The translations under genes and the position numbers were made by a program. A stretch of 8,388 nt of DNA from CAIVND01 sp035532075. GTDB taxonomy: Bacteria; Actinomycetota; Acidimicrobiia; Acidimicrobiales; Bog-793. The first letter of the stretch is position 1. Each line of letters begins with the position of its first letter. The stretch is from positions 1-8,388 of the forward strand of contig DATKRV010000099.1 of the NCBI GenBank assembly GCA_035532075.1, written 5' to 3'. Below the pieces are notes generated by a model. That model was not told the origin of the DNA, searched no databases, and saw only the letters and a list, made by a program, of their open reading frames with translations. Below, piece after piece: positions 1 through 6,524 of the stretch.

Positions 1-96
1 TGACAAAGACCCGGCGATGACGCGGCGTTGTAACTCGTTCAGATGGGGAAGCACGGTGTCGAAGATTCGCGCGAGCTCTTCATCACTGGCCTCCAT
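1..96 (-). CDS. Probable ISAzo13-family transposase, N-terminal fragment (cut by window edge)
   Basis: An open frame starts with ATG at 96 on the minus strand and runs off the left edge after 32 codons with no stop. The peptide begins MEASDEELARIF and contains LPHLNELQRRVIAGS at about residues 16-30. The pattern of a short acidic helix, then LPHLNExQRR, then an Ala/Gly-rich turn is what I recall from the N-termini of ISAzo13-family transposases, where it precedes a helix-turn-helix. No catalytic residues are visible because only the first 32 codons are present. I see no clear Shine-Dalgarno sequence upstream. It lies on the same strand as the VWA gene but downstream of it, with 85 nt between them. 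The family call rests on one short motif, so it is moderate; a chance ORF or another helix-turn-helix protein remains possible. Confidence 0.55.
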   Translation of the reverse strand, partial: MEASDEELARIFDTVLPHLNELQRRVIAGSLS

Positions 97-155
97 GGGA
101 ACATCGTACTACGCGCGGACTAAATATCGGTGGACCCTTAGGCCGCAAAAAGTCA

Positions 156-184
156 GGAATTAACCACTTCGAAATGCGGAATTA
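156..184. repeat. Direct repeat GGAATTA x2, 22 bp apart
   Basis: GGAATTA occurs at 156-162 and again at 178-184, a centre-to-centre spacing of 22 bp or about two helical turns. The interval also holds TTCGAA (168-173). The repeat lies between the probable transposase start and the VWA gene and overlaps the VWA stop codon. It may be part of the insertion sequence end; a 7-bp match can also arise by chance. Confidence 0.3.
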
Positions 185-2197
185 GGCACCCCGCTGGAGC
201 CTTTTTTGTGTCCGCGAGGTGTGATTGGCGACAAAGTCTACGAGAACATAGTCACCGAGCTCTTCGGGCGACGTATAGAAGGCTCTGCCGCGATTTACAC
301 GCGTCATGCGGTCGACAAAGGAGCGAAGTGCTCCCGTCGAGTTCAGGACAAAGGTGTTGATCACAATCTGGTCCTTGGTGCAGCGTTGAACCTCAAGCAT
401 TGTTCGTTCGATGGTCTCTGGAACGGCAGGATATTGGAAAAACACCTCCCCAAGATCGTCAATGTGGGCTGTCGGCTCTCCATCGGTAATGACGATCACC
501 TGCTTCGCGCCTGTCTGATGTCCCAGAATCTTTCGTGACAGCATGAGCGCATGCTGAAGATTCGTTCCGTAGGCGAAATCCCAAGAGACACCCGGAAGGT
601 CACGCGCCTCTATCTCGCGCGCTGTCGCGGAGAAACCGATCAACCCCAGATAGTCCCTTGGATAGCGCGAAGCGATCAAAGATTGAAGCGCAATCGCCAC
701 TTTTTTCGCGGCGAGAAAATTGTCTTCCATTGGCATTGATAGTGAGAGATCAATCGCGAGAACGGTTGACGCGGCGGTAATCTGCTCGCTCTGTTCCACC
801 TCGAAATCCTCGTATCGTAACTTGACGGGAAACCGGGGAGACTCCCCACCGTTTGCTGAATTGCGGACTATCGCGTTTCGCAGCGTCTGTTGAAGATCGA
901 TACGAAAAGGATCTCCGAACTCGTATGGTTTTGTTTCAAAGGCGCGGTCGTGGCCAATACCGACGGAGGCGATTGGATGATTGCCGACCCGATCGCGCCG
1001 TAGACGGGCAAACAACTCCTGAAGTGCATGGGAGCCAAGGCGACGCACTCCCGCGGGAGTCAGCTGTAGTTTGCCCTCTTTTCGGCCTATGAGTCCCGCC
1101 TCTTCGAGACGCTTTGTGAGGTCAGCCAGCGCCCGCATGGACCGCGCCACATCCCCCCCCAGGATCTGTTCTACGCGTTCAAAGTCAATCTCTCGAAGCG
1201 CGTCTGGGTTCGCCGCCTGCCTGAGTTGGCGCTCAATCGACTCGAGCTCAGCAAGCTCGCTGATCTGTTCGGTATTGCCGAGAAGCGATATGGGGTCCCT
1301 GACCTCGCCCTTGGGATATTGCTCCCACTTGAGATCGGGAAATGCGTCGCGCAAGTTTGCGCTGAGTCGGTCCATCTGCCAGGCAATATCGATATCAGAG
1401 AGCAATCTCTCACTCAGCTGATCGAATTTTGCGCGCTGGCTCGGAGACATTGCGGACATCATCTGTGACGCCGCGGCCATTCGATACGAAAGTTGCAGAA
1501 TGAGGTCATCGAGCGACTTCGGGTCCCCGGGGAAAAGGTCCCCAAAACTTTCCAAGAATGATTCAAACTCACCATCGACATTTTCGCCATTCGCACGCCG
1601 CTCGATCAATTGATTGAGTGAATCCAGACCATCACGCAGATGTGCCTGGTCCTCGGGAGAGGCACCCGCCAGCTGGGAGGCAAATTGGTCGAGTTGATTT
1701 TGGACCATGTCACGACGGAGTTCTTCAAGAAGCTGCTCAAAGCGATCCTTCGCCTGGCGAGATACGAATGGGTATTCCAGAAGTCCTTCGATCTTCTCAA
1801 CAAGCCCATCCGGAAGAAGTTCAAGCTGCATCGCCTGCATCAAAGCTTGCTCATCCTTGCGACCTGCAAGGGCCATCTGCTCAAGCGACACAATTTCTTC
1901 GATTTCCTTGAAAACGCGAAGCGCCAGATCATTGTCGTCGGATGAGAGCTGTGATCTCCGTTGTGCGATCTTGTTCATGATTTCCGAAAGGCCGCTGACG
2001 CGTTCCCCGCCTGCCCCGTCAAAGCCCTCCCGCAACAACGCGCGGAGCGCGGCCGAGGGGTCACCGTGATACAGAAGGTCATCGGCAAGACCTGCAAGGA
2101 CATCGTTCGCATCAAATGCAATTGGATCAGATCGCCCATCGAAACGCGAATATCTCCAGCGATGGTTGGGAGGTGACCACCACATCCGGTCATTCAT
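182..2197 (-). CDS. VWA-domain protein, partner of the upstream MoxR-type AAA+ ATPase (Rv0959/ViaA-like)
   Basis: This is a 671-residue protein with a long, mostly helical and charged N-terminal region and a C-terminal von Willebrand factor A domain from about residue 475. The metal-ion-dependent adhesion site is complete: DLSLS at 483-487, Thr545 in GTNL, and Asp572 in VITDGE. The domain should therefore bind Mg2+ and a protein partner. The residue 6-45 region (PPNHRWRYSRFDG and what follows) and the total length resemble mycobacterial Rv0959. The frame is open further upstream, to 2278, but I chose ATG 2197 because it lies 7 nt after the stop of the AAA+ gene and has GGTGAA at 2209-2204, six bases ahead of it. 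That site overlaps the upstream stop codon, which suggests translational coupling. Family members act with the ATPase as chaperone-like or metal-chelatase-like complexes; the substrate here is unknown. The last codons abut a probable insertion sequence. Confidence 0.9.
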   Translation of the reverse strand: MNDRMWWSPPNHRWRYSRFDGRSDPIAFDANDVLAGLADDLLYHGDPSAALRALLREGFDGAGGERVSGLSEIMNKIAQRRSQLSSDDNDLALRVFKEIEEIVSLEQMALAGRKDEQALMQAMQLELLPDGLVEKIEGLLEYPFVSRQAKDRFEQLLEELRRDMVQNQLDQFASQLAGASPEDQAHLRDGLDSLNQLIERRANGENVDGEFESFLESFGDLFPGDPKSLDDLILQLSYRMAAASQMMSAMSPSQRAKFDQLSERLLSDIDIAWQMDRLSANLRDAFPDLKWEQYPKGEVRDPISLLGNTEQISELAELESIERQLRQAANPDALREIDFERVEQILGGDVARSMRALADLTKRLEEAGLIGRKEGKLQLTPAGVRRLGSHALQELFARLRRDRVGNHPIASVGIGHDRAFETKPYEFGDPFRIDLQQTLRNAIVRNSANGGESPRFPVKLRYEDFEVEQSEQITAASTVLAIDLSLSMPMEDNFLAAKKVAIALQSLIASRYPRDYLGLIGFSATAREIEARDLPGVSWDFAYGTNLQHALMLSRKILGHQTGAKQVIVITDGEPTAHIDDLGEVFFQYPAVPETIERTMLEVQRCTKDQIVINTFVLNSTGALRSFVDRMTRVNRGRAFYTSPEELGDYVLVDFVANHTSRTQKRLQRGA

Positions 2198-2209
2198 TTC
2201 GTGTTCACC
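2198..2209 (-). promoter_or_regulatory. Ribosome binding site deciding the VWA start
   Basis: Read on the minus strand, GGTGAA (2209-2204) lies six bases before ATG 2197, and the TGA stop of the AAA+ gene (2207-2205) is embedded in it. Terminating ribosomes would therefore sit on the start of the VWA gene. This favours the 2197 start over the in-frame ATGs at 2239 and 2278, which would require overlap with the upstream gene. Confidence 0.55.
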
Positions 2210-3626
2210 GAATTCGGTAGGAGTCCGAGGTGCCAACATGATCCTTGCTGAGCCGTCGAGACAGATACAGGCCCTCAAGCACGAATTCCACGGCGCTCGC
2301 CTCTTCCATGGGACTCAATGATCCCAATGGGCCAATCACACTCTTGAGTGCCGGAAGTTCCATGAGATATTGCTGATAGGTCGAAGATGGCAGCCGCGGC
2401 CCGACCTCGAGAACAAGTCCGTCTTCGAATGCTCCGACAATCTCCCCAAGACGCTCGATCTCGACACGGTCCCTAAACGTCTGCAGTATCGCGGAATTGA
2501 CGAGAGCCTGAACTATCTCTTGATCATCGTCATGTTCGAGCGCCTCGATCTCAATCTTGCCAATCGTCGACGGCATGATCGCATCGAGATCACTCGGCCT
2601 TGCAACTGCAACCGACTCGCCAAGGCGCAGCGCTCGACCAACCGCGGCCGCCATGACAGTTTCAAAGTTCGCAATCGTCATGCGAACAGACACCCCCGAA
2701 CGCTGGCTGATGCGCTGACTCACCCTTGCAAGCTGGCTGATTCTGGCCAAGATCTCCTTGAGGTAACCAGGAATGATCACCTCCGATCCCCCGAACTGCT
2801 GTGAGGTGACCTCCTGATCCGCAATCGTTACCTCAGTGGAGTGTTCGGCGGGATAGTGAGTGCGAATCTGCGAGCCAAACCGATCTTTGAGCGGAGTAAT
2901 GATGCGGCCCCGATTCGTATAGTCATCCGGATTCGCCGAGGCGACGAGGATTACGTCCACCGGCAATCGAACTCGGAAACCTCGAATCTGCACATCCCGT
3001 TCCTCAAGGATGTTCAAAAGGCCCACCTGAATTCGCTCGGCCAAATCAGGCAACTCATTTATTGCAAAGATTCCTCGGTTTGTCCGAGGGACGAGGCCGT
3101 AGTGAATGGTCAGTTCGTCTGCAAGATATCGACCCTCGGCGACCTTGATCGGATCAACTTCGCCGATGATATCGGCGATCGAGGTATCAGGGGTAGCGAG
3201 TTTCTCGCCGAATCGATCATCGCGGCCGACCCAGGCAATTGGGGTCTCGTCGCCACACTCGACGACGAGCTGCCTGGCGTGTCGTGACACCGGATGAAAT
3301 GGGTCATCATTCATCTCAGAGCCAGAGACAATCGGTGCGAATTCGTCAAGAAGACTGACTAGAGAACGAATGATTCTCGACTTTGCCTGTCCTCGCTCGC
3401 CGAGAAAGATGATGTCATGGCCGGCGAGCAGCGCATTTTCAAGTTGAGGAACCACTGACGCCTCGTACCCCATAACACCTTCGACAACCGGCTCACCGGC
3501 TGCAATCTTTGCCAGCACGTTGTTACGAATCTCCGTGCGCACCGGAACGCTCTTCCATCCCGAAGCTTTCAGTTCACCAAGTGTCGCCGCCCTGGGTCTG
3601 TTTGCACTATCGAGAGAACGTGCCAT
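2205..3626 (-). CDS. MoxR-type AAA+ ATPase (Rv0958-like, formerly 'magnesium chelatase')
   Basis: This 473-residue cytoplasmic AAA+ ATPase probably works with the VWA protein encoded next to it. Walker A is GERGQAKS at 76-83, the Walker B region is GIFAINEL at 185-192, the sensor-1 Asn is N232 in ASANPDD, and a basic PLKDRF segment (245-250) fits the arginine-finger region. Walker B has Asn190-Glu191 instead of the usual Asp-Glu; I recall the same in this subfamily. The C-terminal part (about 285-460) is helical and would form the lid and partner-binding region. The frame stays open to 4040, but the upstream translation is Arg/Ser-rich and low in family resemblance. Start 3626 (MARSLDS) puts TLGELKASG at residues 15-23, where homologs begin. 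The start has both a weak AAGG and a TANNNT box seven bases upstream, so a leaderless transcript is possible. The gene is divergent from sdhC. Confidence 0.9.
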   Translation of the reverse strand: MARSLDSANRPRAATLGELKASGWKSVPVRTEIRNNVLAKIAAGEPVVEGVMGYEASVVPQLENALLAGHDIIFLGERGQAKSRIIRSLVSLLDEFAPIVSGSEMNDDPFHPVSRHARQLVVECGDETPIAWVGRDDRFGEKLATPDTSIADIIGEVDPIKVAEGRYLADELTIHYGLVPRTNRGIFAINELPDLAERIQVGLLNILEERDVQIRGFRVRLPVDVILVASANPDDYTNRGRIITPLKDRFGSQIRTHYPAEHSTEVTIADQEVTSQQFGGSEVIIPGYLKEILARISQLARVSQRISQRSGVSVRMTIANFETVMAAAVGRALRLGESVAVARPSDLDAIMPSTIGKIEIEALEHDDDQEIVQALVNSAILQTFRDRVEIERLGEIVGAFEDGLVLEVGPRLPSSTYQQYLMELPALKSVIGPLGSLSPMEEASAVEFVLEGLYLSRRLSKDHVGTSDSYRIR

Positions 3627-3633
3627 CCGCCTT

Positions 3634-3639
3634 ACCCTA
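3634..3639 (-). promoter_or_regulatory. Candidate -10 box of a leaderless promoter for the AAA+/VWA operon
   Basis: On the minus strand the hexamer TAGGGT ends seven bases before ATG 3626. A TANNNT box at this distance is the usual arrangement for leaderless transcripts in actinobacteria, where transcription starts at the A of the start codon. TGTCAA (3662-3657) lies further upstream as a poor -35 match. The same seven bases contain AAGG, which could act as a weak ribosome binding site, so the evidence is not exclusive. Confidence 0.3.
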
Positions 3640-3711
3640 ACCCGAGCAAAACGCACTTGACACCTGAACTTCATGGATGCCGAGAGCCACCATATGTCAG
3701 CGACGATCCAG

Positions 3712-3725
3712 CAGTTCGCGAACTG
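3712..3725. promoter_or_regulatory. Perfect 14-bp palindrome, candidate operator
   Basis: CAGTTCGCGAACTG is a perfect palindrome with no central spacer. It lies 86 bp from the AAA+ start codon and 127 bp from the sdhC start codon, a typical place for a homodimeric regulator acting on divergent promoters. No regulator gene is in the window, and I cannot assign the site to a known factor. Confidence 0.45.
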
Positions 3726-3753
3726 ACCCCGATCCGCATTGGCCGATTTTGCT

Positions 3754-3779
3754 GGAGTGCGCGAGTATTTTCCCACTCC
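3754..3779. repeat. Inverted repeat GGAGTG-N14-CACTCC
   Basis: GGAGTG (3754-3759) and CACTCC (3774-3779) are exact reverse complements with a 14-base, partly AT-rich spacer that includes TATTTT (3766-3771). It could be a two-half-site operator, or a weak hairpin if transcribed. A six-base arm is short, so chance is possible. Confidence 0.3.
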
Positions 3780-3800
3780 TTGGGTATGCGCGAACAGGTG

Positions 3801-3819
3801 CTGCCCTAGATTGGGGCAG
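3801..3819. repeat. Inverted repeat CTGCCC-N7-GGGCAG upstream of sdhC
   Basis: CTGCCC (3801-3806) and GGGCAG (3814-3819) are perfect complements around a seven-base loop and end 32 bp before the sdhC start codon. In RNA this would be a stable GC-rich stem in the leader; in DNA it could be an operator. There is no T-tract, so it is unlikely to be a terminator. Confidence 0.4.
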
Positions 3820-3851
3820 TCAGTAGATTCCTTAGTGAGCTGGAGGGTGCT

Positions 3852-4721
3852 GTGACCGTCGTCGATCCGGCGAAACCGAATGTTTCCGTCACTGCGGTGC
3901 AGATTGGCAGAGCGCGAGGCGGCCCGCCGCTGACCACGATATTGAGAAAAGACCGCTGGTGGGTGCAGCCTGCGCTTATTGTCTTTGGACTTGTCGCATT
4001 TACGGTCTACGCAACTTGGGCGGCCTTCCGAAATGGGCATTACTACGCTGGCGGCCTCCCGGGAACGCAGGCTCGCGACTACCTCTCCCCCTTCTACTCA
4101 CCCTGCCTGACTGGCAACTGCCGTGGCTACGTTTGGGGTCCAATCGTCGGTTCGTGGTGGGCCCTCTCACCCGCGCTTCTGATTCTCATCTTTCCGCTTG
4201 GATTTCGAATGACCTGCTATTACTACCGCAAGTCCTACTACCGTTCCTTCTGGCTCTCCCCTCCCGCCTGCGCAGTACCAGATGCTGGTTCAGAGGTACC
4301 GAACGGGCGTCGCAAGCGCTATACCGGAGAGACCAGATTCCCGCTGGTCATGCAGAATATGCACCGCTATTTCTGGTATGCCGCAGTCGCGTTCGCAGGG
4401 ATTCTCACCTGGGATGCAATCGCGGCTTTCCGTTTCTCGAATGGAATCGGAGTTGCGCTCGGAACGCTGATCTTCATCGTAAATGCAATCCTGATCTGGG
4501 CCTATACCCTTGGTTGTCATTCATGCCGCCATCTTTGCGGTGGTGGAATAAACCGGCTCTCTGAGCACGCGTCGAGATACTGGATCTGGAAAAACATCGT
4601 CTCAAGGCTGAACGAGCACCACCAACTCCTTGCGTGGGTCTCTCTCGTCTGGATCGCATTTACGGACTACTACGTCTACCTCGTAACGACCGGAATGATT
4701 CACGATCCGAGGTTCTTTTAA
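3852..4721 (+). CDS. sdhC: Succinate dehydrogenase/fumarate reductase membrane subunit, Sdh1-type
   Basis: This 289-residue integral membrane protein anchors the SDH complex and should carry the quinone-reduction site. I see about five hydrophobic spans, at roughly 37-58, 100-118, 172-193, 198-220 and 258-282, so one polypeptide does the job of SdhC plus SdhD. Family-like segments include TCYYYRKSYYRSFW (121-134), YTGETRFP (157-164) and MQNMHRYFWY (167-176), which resemble the mycobacterial Sdh1 anchor. A Cys/His motif, GCHSCRHLC (221-229), follows the fourth span; Cys222, His223, Cys225, His227 and Cys229 are candidate metal ligands. The mycobacterial Sdh1 complex is reported to hold a membrane-embedded Rieske-type cluster, and this motif may correspond to it. 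The start is GTG at 3852, supported by GGAGGG at 3842-3847. The stop abuts the sdhA ATG. Confidence 0.9.
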   Translation: MTVVDPAKPNVSVTAVQIGRARGGPPLTTILRKDRWWVQPALIVFGLVAFTVYATWAAFRNGHYYAGGLPGTQARDYLSPFYSPCLTGNCRGYVWGPIVGSWWALSPALLILIFPLGFRMTCYYYRKSYYRSFWLSPPACAVPDAGSEVPNGRRKRYTGETRFPLVMQNMHRYFWYAAVAFAGILTWDAIAAFRFSNGIGVALGTLIFIVNAILIWAYTLGCHSCRHLCGGGINRLSEHASRYWIWKNIVSRLNEHHQLLAWVSLVWIAFTDYYVYLVTTGMIHDPRFF

Positions 4722-6524
4722 ATGTCTGAGTACGAGAGGCACTCTGTCGATGTCTTGATCATTGGTGCAGGAGGAGCGGGACTACGTGCTGCCGCGGAGG
4801 CGAGCGCGATGGGTGCGACCACGGCAGTCGTCTGTAAGTCTCTTCTTGGCAAGGCTCACACGGTGATGGCGGAGGGAGGCGTGGCGGCGGCACTTGGAAA
4901 TGTCTGGCCCGAAGATAACTGGAAGGTTCATTTCCGAGACACGATGCGCGGTGGAAAGATGCTCAACAACTGGCGGATGGCGCAGCTGCACGCGCAAGAG
5001 TCGCCGGAGCGGGTTCTCGAGCTGGAGCAATGGGGAGCACTCTTTGACCGCACTCCGGACGGCCGAATTCTCCAACGTGACTTCGGCGGGCACCGTTATG
5101 CCCGGCTTGCCCACGTTGGCGATCGCACCGGACTCGAACTGCTTCGCACGGTTCAGCATCGAGCGGTCGCGATTGGCATTCAAGTTTTCATGGAGTGCAA
5201 GATTGTGCGGTTGCTCCACGACCGAGATGGAAATGTCAATGGGGCGGTTGGCCTGTGGCGCGAGACGGGAAGGTTCGTCGTCTTTGGCGCGAAATCAGTC
5301 ATCTTGGCGACCGGCGGCGTCGGAAAGATGTACAAATTCACCTCGAACTCCTGGGAAGGCACCGGAGACGGACATGCACTCGCGCTTTGGGCGGGAGCAG
5401 ACCTCATCGACATGGAATGCATTCAATTCCATCCGACGGGAATGATCTGGCCGCCAAGCGCGCGCGGCCTGCTCGTCACCGAGGGAGTACGTGGAGATGG
5501 CGGCATCCTCAAGAACAGAGACAACGAACGGTTCATGTTCAACTACATCTCTGACTACTTCAAGGCAGAGACTTCAGACACCATTGAAGAGGCCGACCAT
5601 TGGTACGACAACAAGCGAGATTTCCGCCGGCCTCCTGAACTGTTGCCGCGCGACGAAGTTGCACGGGCGATCAACTCGGAGGTGAAGGCCGGAAGGGGCT
5701 CTCCCCATGGCGGAGTCTTTCTTGATATCGCGTCTCGTCGCAGTGCCGAGGACATCAAGAGGCGTCTTCCATCGATGTATCACCAGTTTAAAGAGTTGGC
5801 TGACGTCGACATCACCAAAAATGCAATGGAGATCGGCCCCACGTGTCACTACATCATGGGCGGGATACGAGTCGATGCCGATTCCACAGCCACGACGGTG
5901 CCTGGGCTTTATGCTGCTGGCGAAGTTGCCGGTGGATTGCACGGCGCAAATCGACTTGGTGGAAACTCACTCTCCGACCTTCTCGTTTTTGGTCGGCGGG
6001 CAGGTATCGGAGCCGCAGAATTTGCCAAGAGCAGGAATGGCAAGGTCGAGATCGACGAGTCTCAGGTAGAGGCAATCGCCCAGCATGCTCTTGCATTCTT
6101 CGACCACGAGGGCAAAGAGAACGCCTACTCCGCTCATCAGGCGTTGCAAAACACGATGCAAGATCTTGTCGGAATTATTCGGACAGAATCAGAACTTCTC
6201 GAAGCCAAAGAACGACTCGCGGAACTCGAGGAACGTGCGCGCGCGGTGAGTGTTGAGGGACACCGTCAGTTCAATCCCGGCTGGCATCTCGCGCTCGACC
6301 TCGAGGCGATGGTTGCTGTCGCTCAATGCACCACACTTGGAGCAATCGAACGGAGGGAGTCACGCGGCGGCCATACTCGCGAGGACTTCCCTCTGCCAGA
6401 CAACGAAGCGCTCGGCAAGGTCAATATGGTCACCTCGGTAGCTGATGATGGAGTCGCTGTGCGATCAGAGCCGCTTCCGGTAATGCCGCCGCAACTCAAT
6501 GAGCTTTTTGAGGAGGCGCACTAA
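4722..6524 (+). CDS. sdhA: Succinate dehydrogenase/fumarate reductase flavoprotein subunit
   Basis: This 600-residue catalytic subunit interconverts succinate and fumarate using covalently bound FAD on the cytoplasmic face. The N-terminal dinucleotide fold is LIIGAGGAGLRAA (12-24). His46 in AHTVMAEGG matches the FAD-linking histidine. Active-site candidates are His237 (FHPTG), Thr253 and Glu254 (LVTEG), Arg315 (DEVARAI), His376 (GPTCHYIMGG) and Arg411 (HGANRLGGNSL). The C-terminal signature SRGGHTREDFP lies at 547-557. Compared with E. coli SdhA as I recall it, about 30 residues are inserted between Glu254 and Arg315 (roughly 275-308), as in the Sdh1-type enzymes. It starts directly after the sdhC stop, with GAGG at 4709-4712, and its last base is the first base of sdhB. 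The sequence cannot settle whether the physiological direction is oxidation or reduction. Confidence 0.96.
   Translation: MSEYERHSVDVLIIGAGGAGLRAAAEASAMGATTAVVCKSLLGKAHTVMAEGGVAAALGNVWPEDNWKVHFRDTMRGGKMLNNWRMAQLHAQESPERVLELEQWGALFDRTPDGRILQRDFGGHRYARLAHVGDRTGLELLRTVQHRAVAIGIQVFMECKIVRLLHDRDGNVNGAVGLWRETGRFVVFGAKSVILATGGVGKMYKFTSNSWEGTGDGHALALWAGADLIDMECIQFHPTGMIWPPSARGLLVTEGVRGDGGILKNRDNERFMFNYISDYFKAETSDTIEEADHWYDNKRDFRRPPELLPRDEVARAINSEVKAGRGSPHGGVFLDIASRRSAEDIKRRLPSMYHQFKELADVDITKNAMEIGPTCHYIMGGIRVDADSTATTVPGLYAAGEVAGGLHGANRLGGNSLSDLLVFGRRAGIGAAEFAKSRNGKVEIDESQVEAIAQHALAFFDHEGKENAYSAHQALQNTMQDLVGIIRTESELLEAKERLAELEERARAVSVEGHRQFNPGWHLALDLEAMVAVAQCTTLGAIERRESRGGHTREDFPLPDNEALGKVNMVTSVADDGVAVRSEPLPVMPPQLNELFEEAH

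Larger units (their letters stand above)
1..184 (-). mobile_element. Probable 5' end of an ISAzo13-like insertion sequence
   Basis: If the transposase call is right, the left terminus of the element must lie between its start codon at 96 and the end of the VWA gene near 184. This stretch is compact, has no promoter I can name, and contains a 7-bp direct repeat (GGAATTA at 156-162 and 178-184) of the kind often found as subterminal transposase-binding repeats. The second copy includes the stop codon of the VWA gene, so the insertion may lie at or just inside that gene's 3' end. I cannot identify the exact terminal inverted repeat or a target duplication, because the other end is outside the window. 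Confidence 0.35.
3627..3851. promoter_or_regulatory. Divergent promoter region between the AAA+/VWA and sdh operons
   Basis: These 225 bp separate two divergent start codons and must hold promoters for both operons. No supported ORF is present. It contains three separate inverted repeats (3712-3725, 3754-3779 and 3801-3819), all between the two genes and mostly nearer sdhC. Possible sdhC -10 hexamers include TAGATT at 3824-3829, but no convincing -35 is spaced from it. Sharing one regulatory region would allow coordinated control of the two operons. Confidence 0.6.

Noticed and set aside
206..2069. Several plus-strand ORFs of 60-145 codons opposite the VWA gene
   Set aside because: They are antisense shadows of a strongly supported gene, overlap one another in different frames, and show no recognisable domains.
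2198..2278. Longer VWA start at 2278 or 2239
   Set aside because: Both overlap the AAA+ coding region and lack a good ribosome binding site; the 2197 start has one and gives a length close to what I recall for Rv0959.
3627..4040. Extended N-terminus of the AAA+ ATPase (starts up to 4040)
   Set aside because: It would overlap sdhC by about 190 bp and cross the divergent promoter region; the extra residues look like antisense translation, while the family-like sequence begins just after residue 1 of the 3626 start.
3959..4564. 201-codon plus-strand ORF inside sdhC
   Set aside because: It is a +2 frame shadow, rich in Arg, Leu, Trp and Pro, of a clearly recognised SDH membrane subunit.
4782..5942. 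Minus-strand ORFs of 120-145 codons inside sdhA
   Set aside because: They are antisense to a gene with complete active-site motifs and have no family features.
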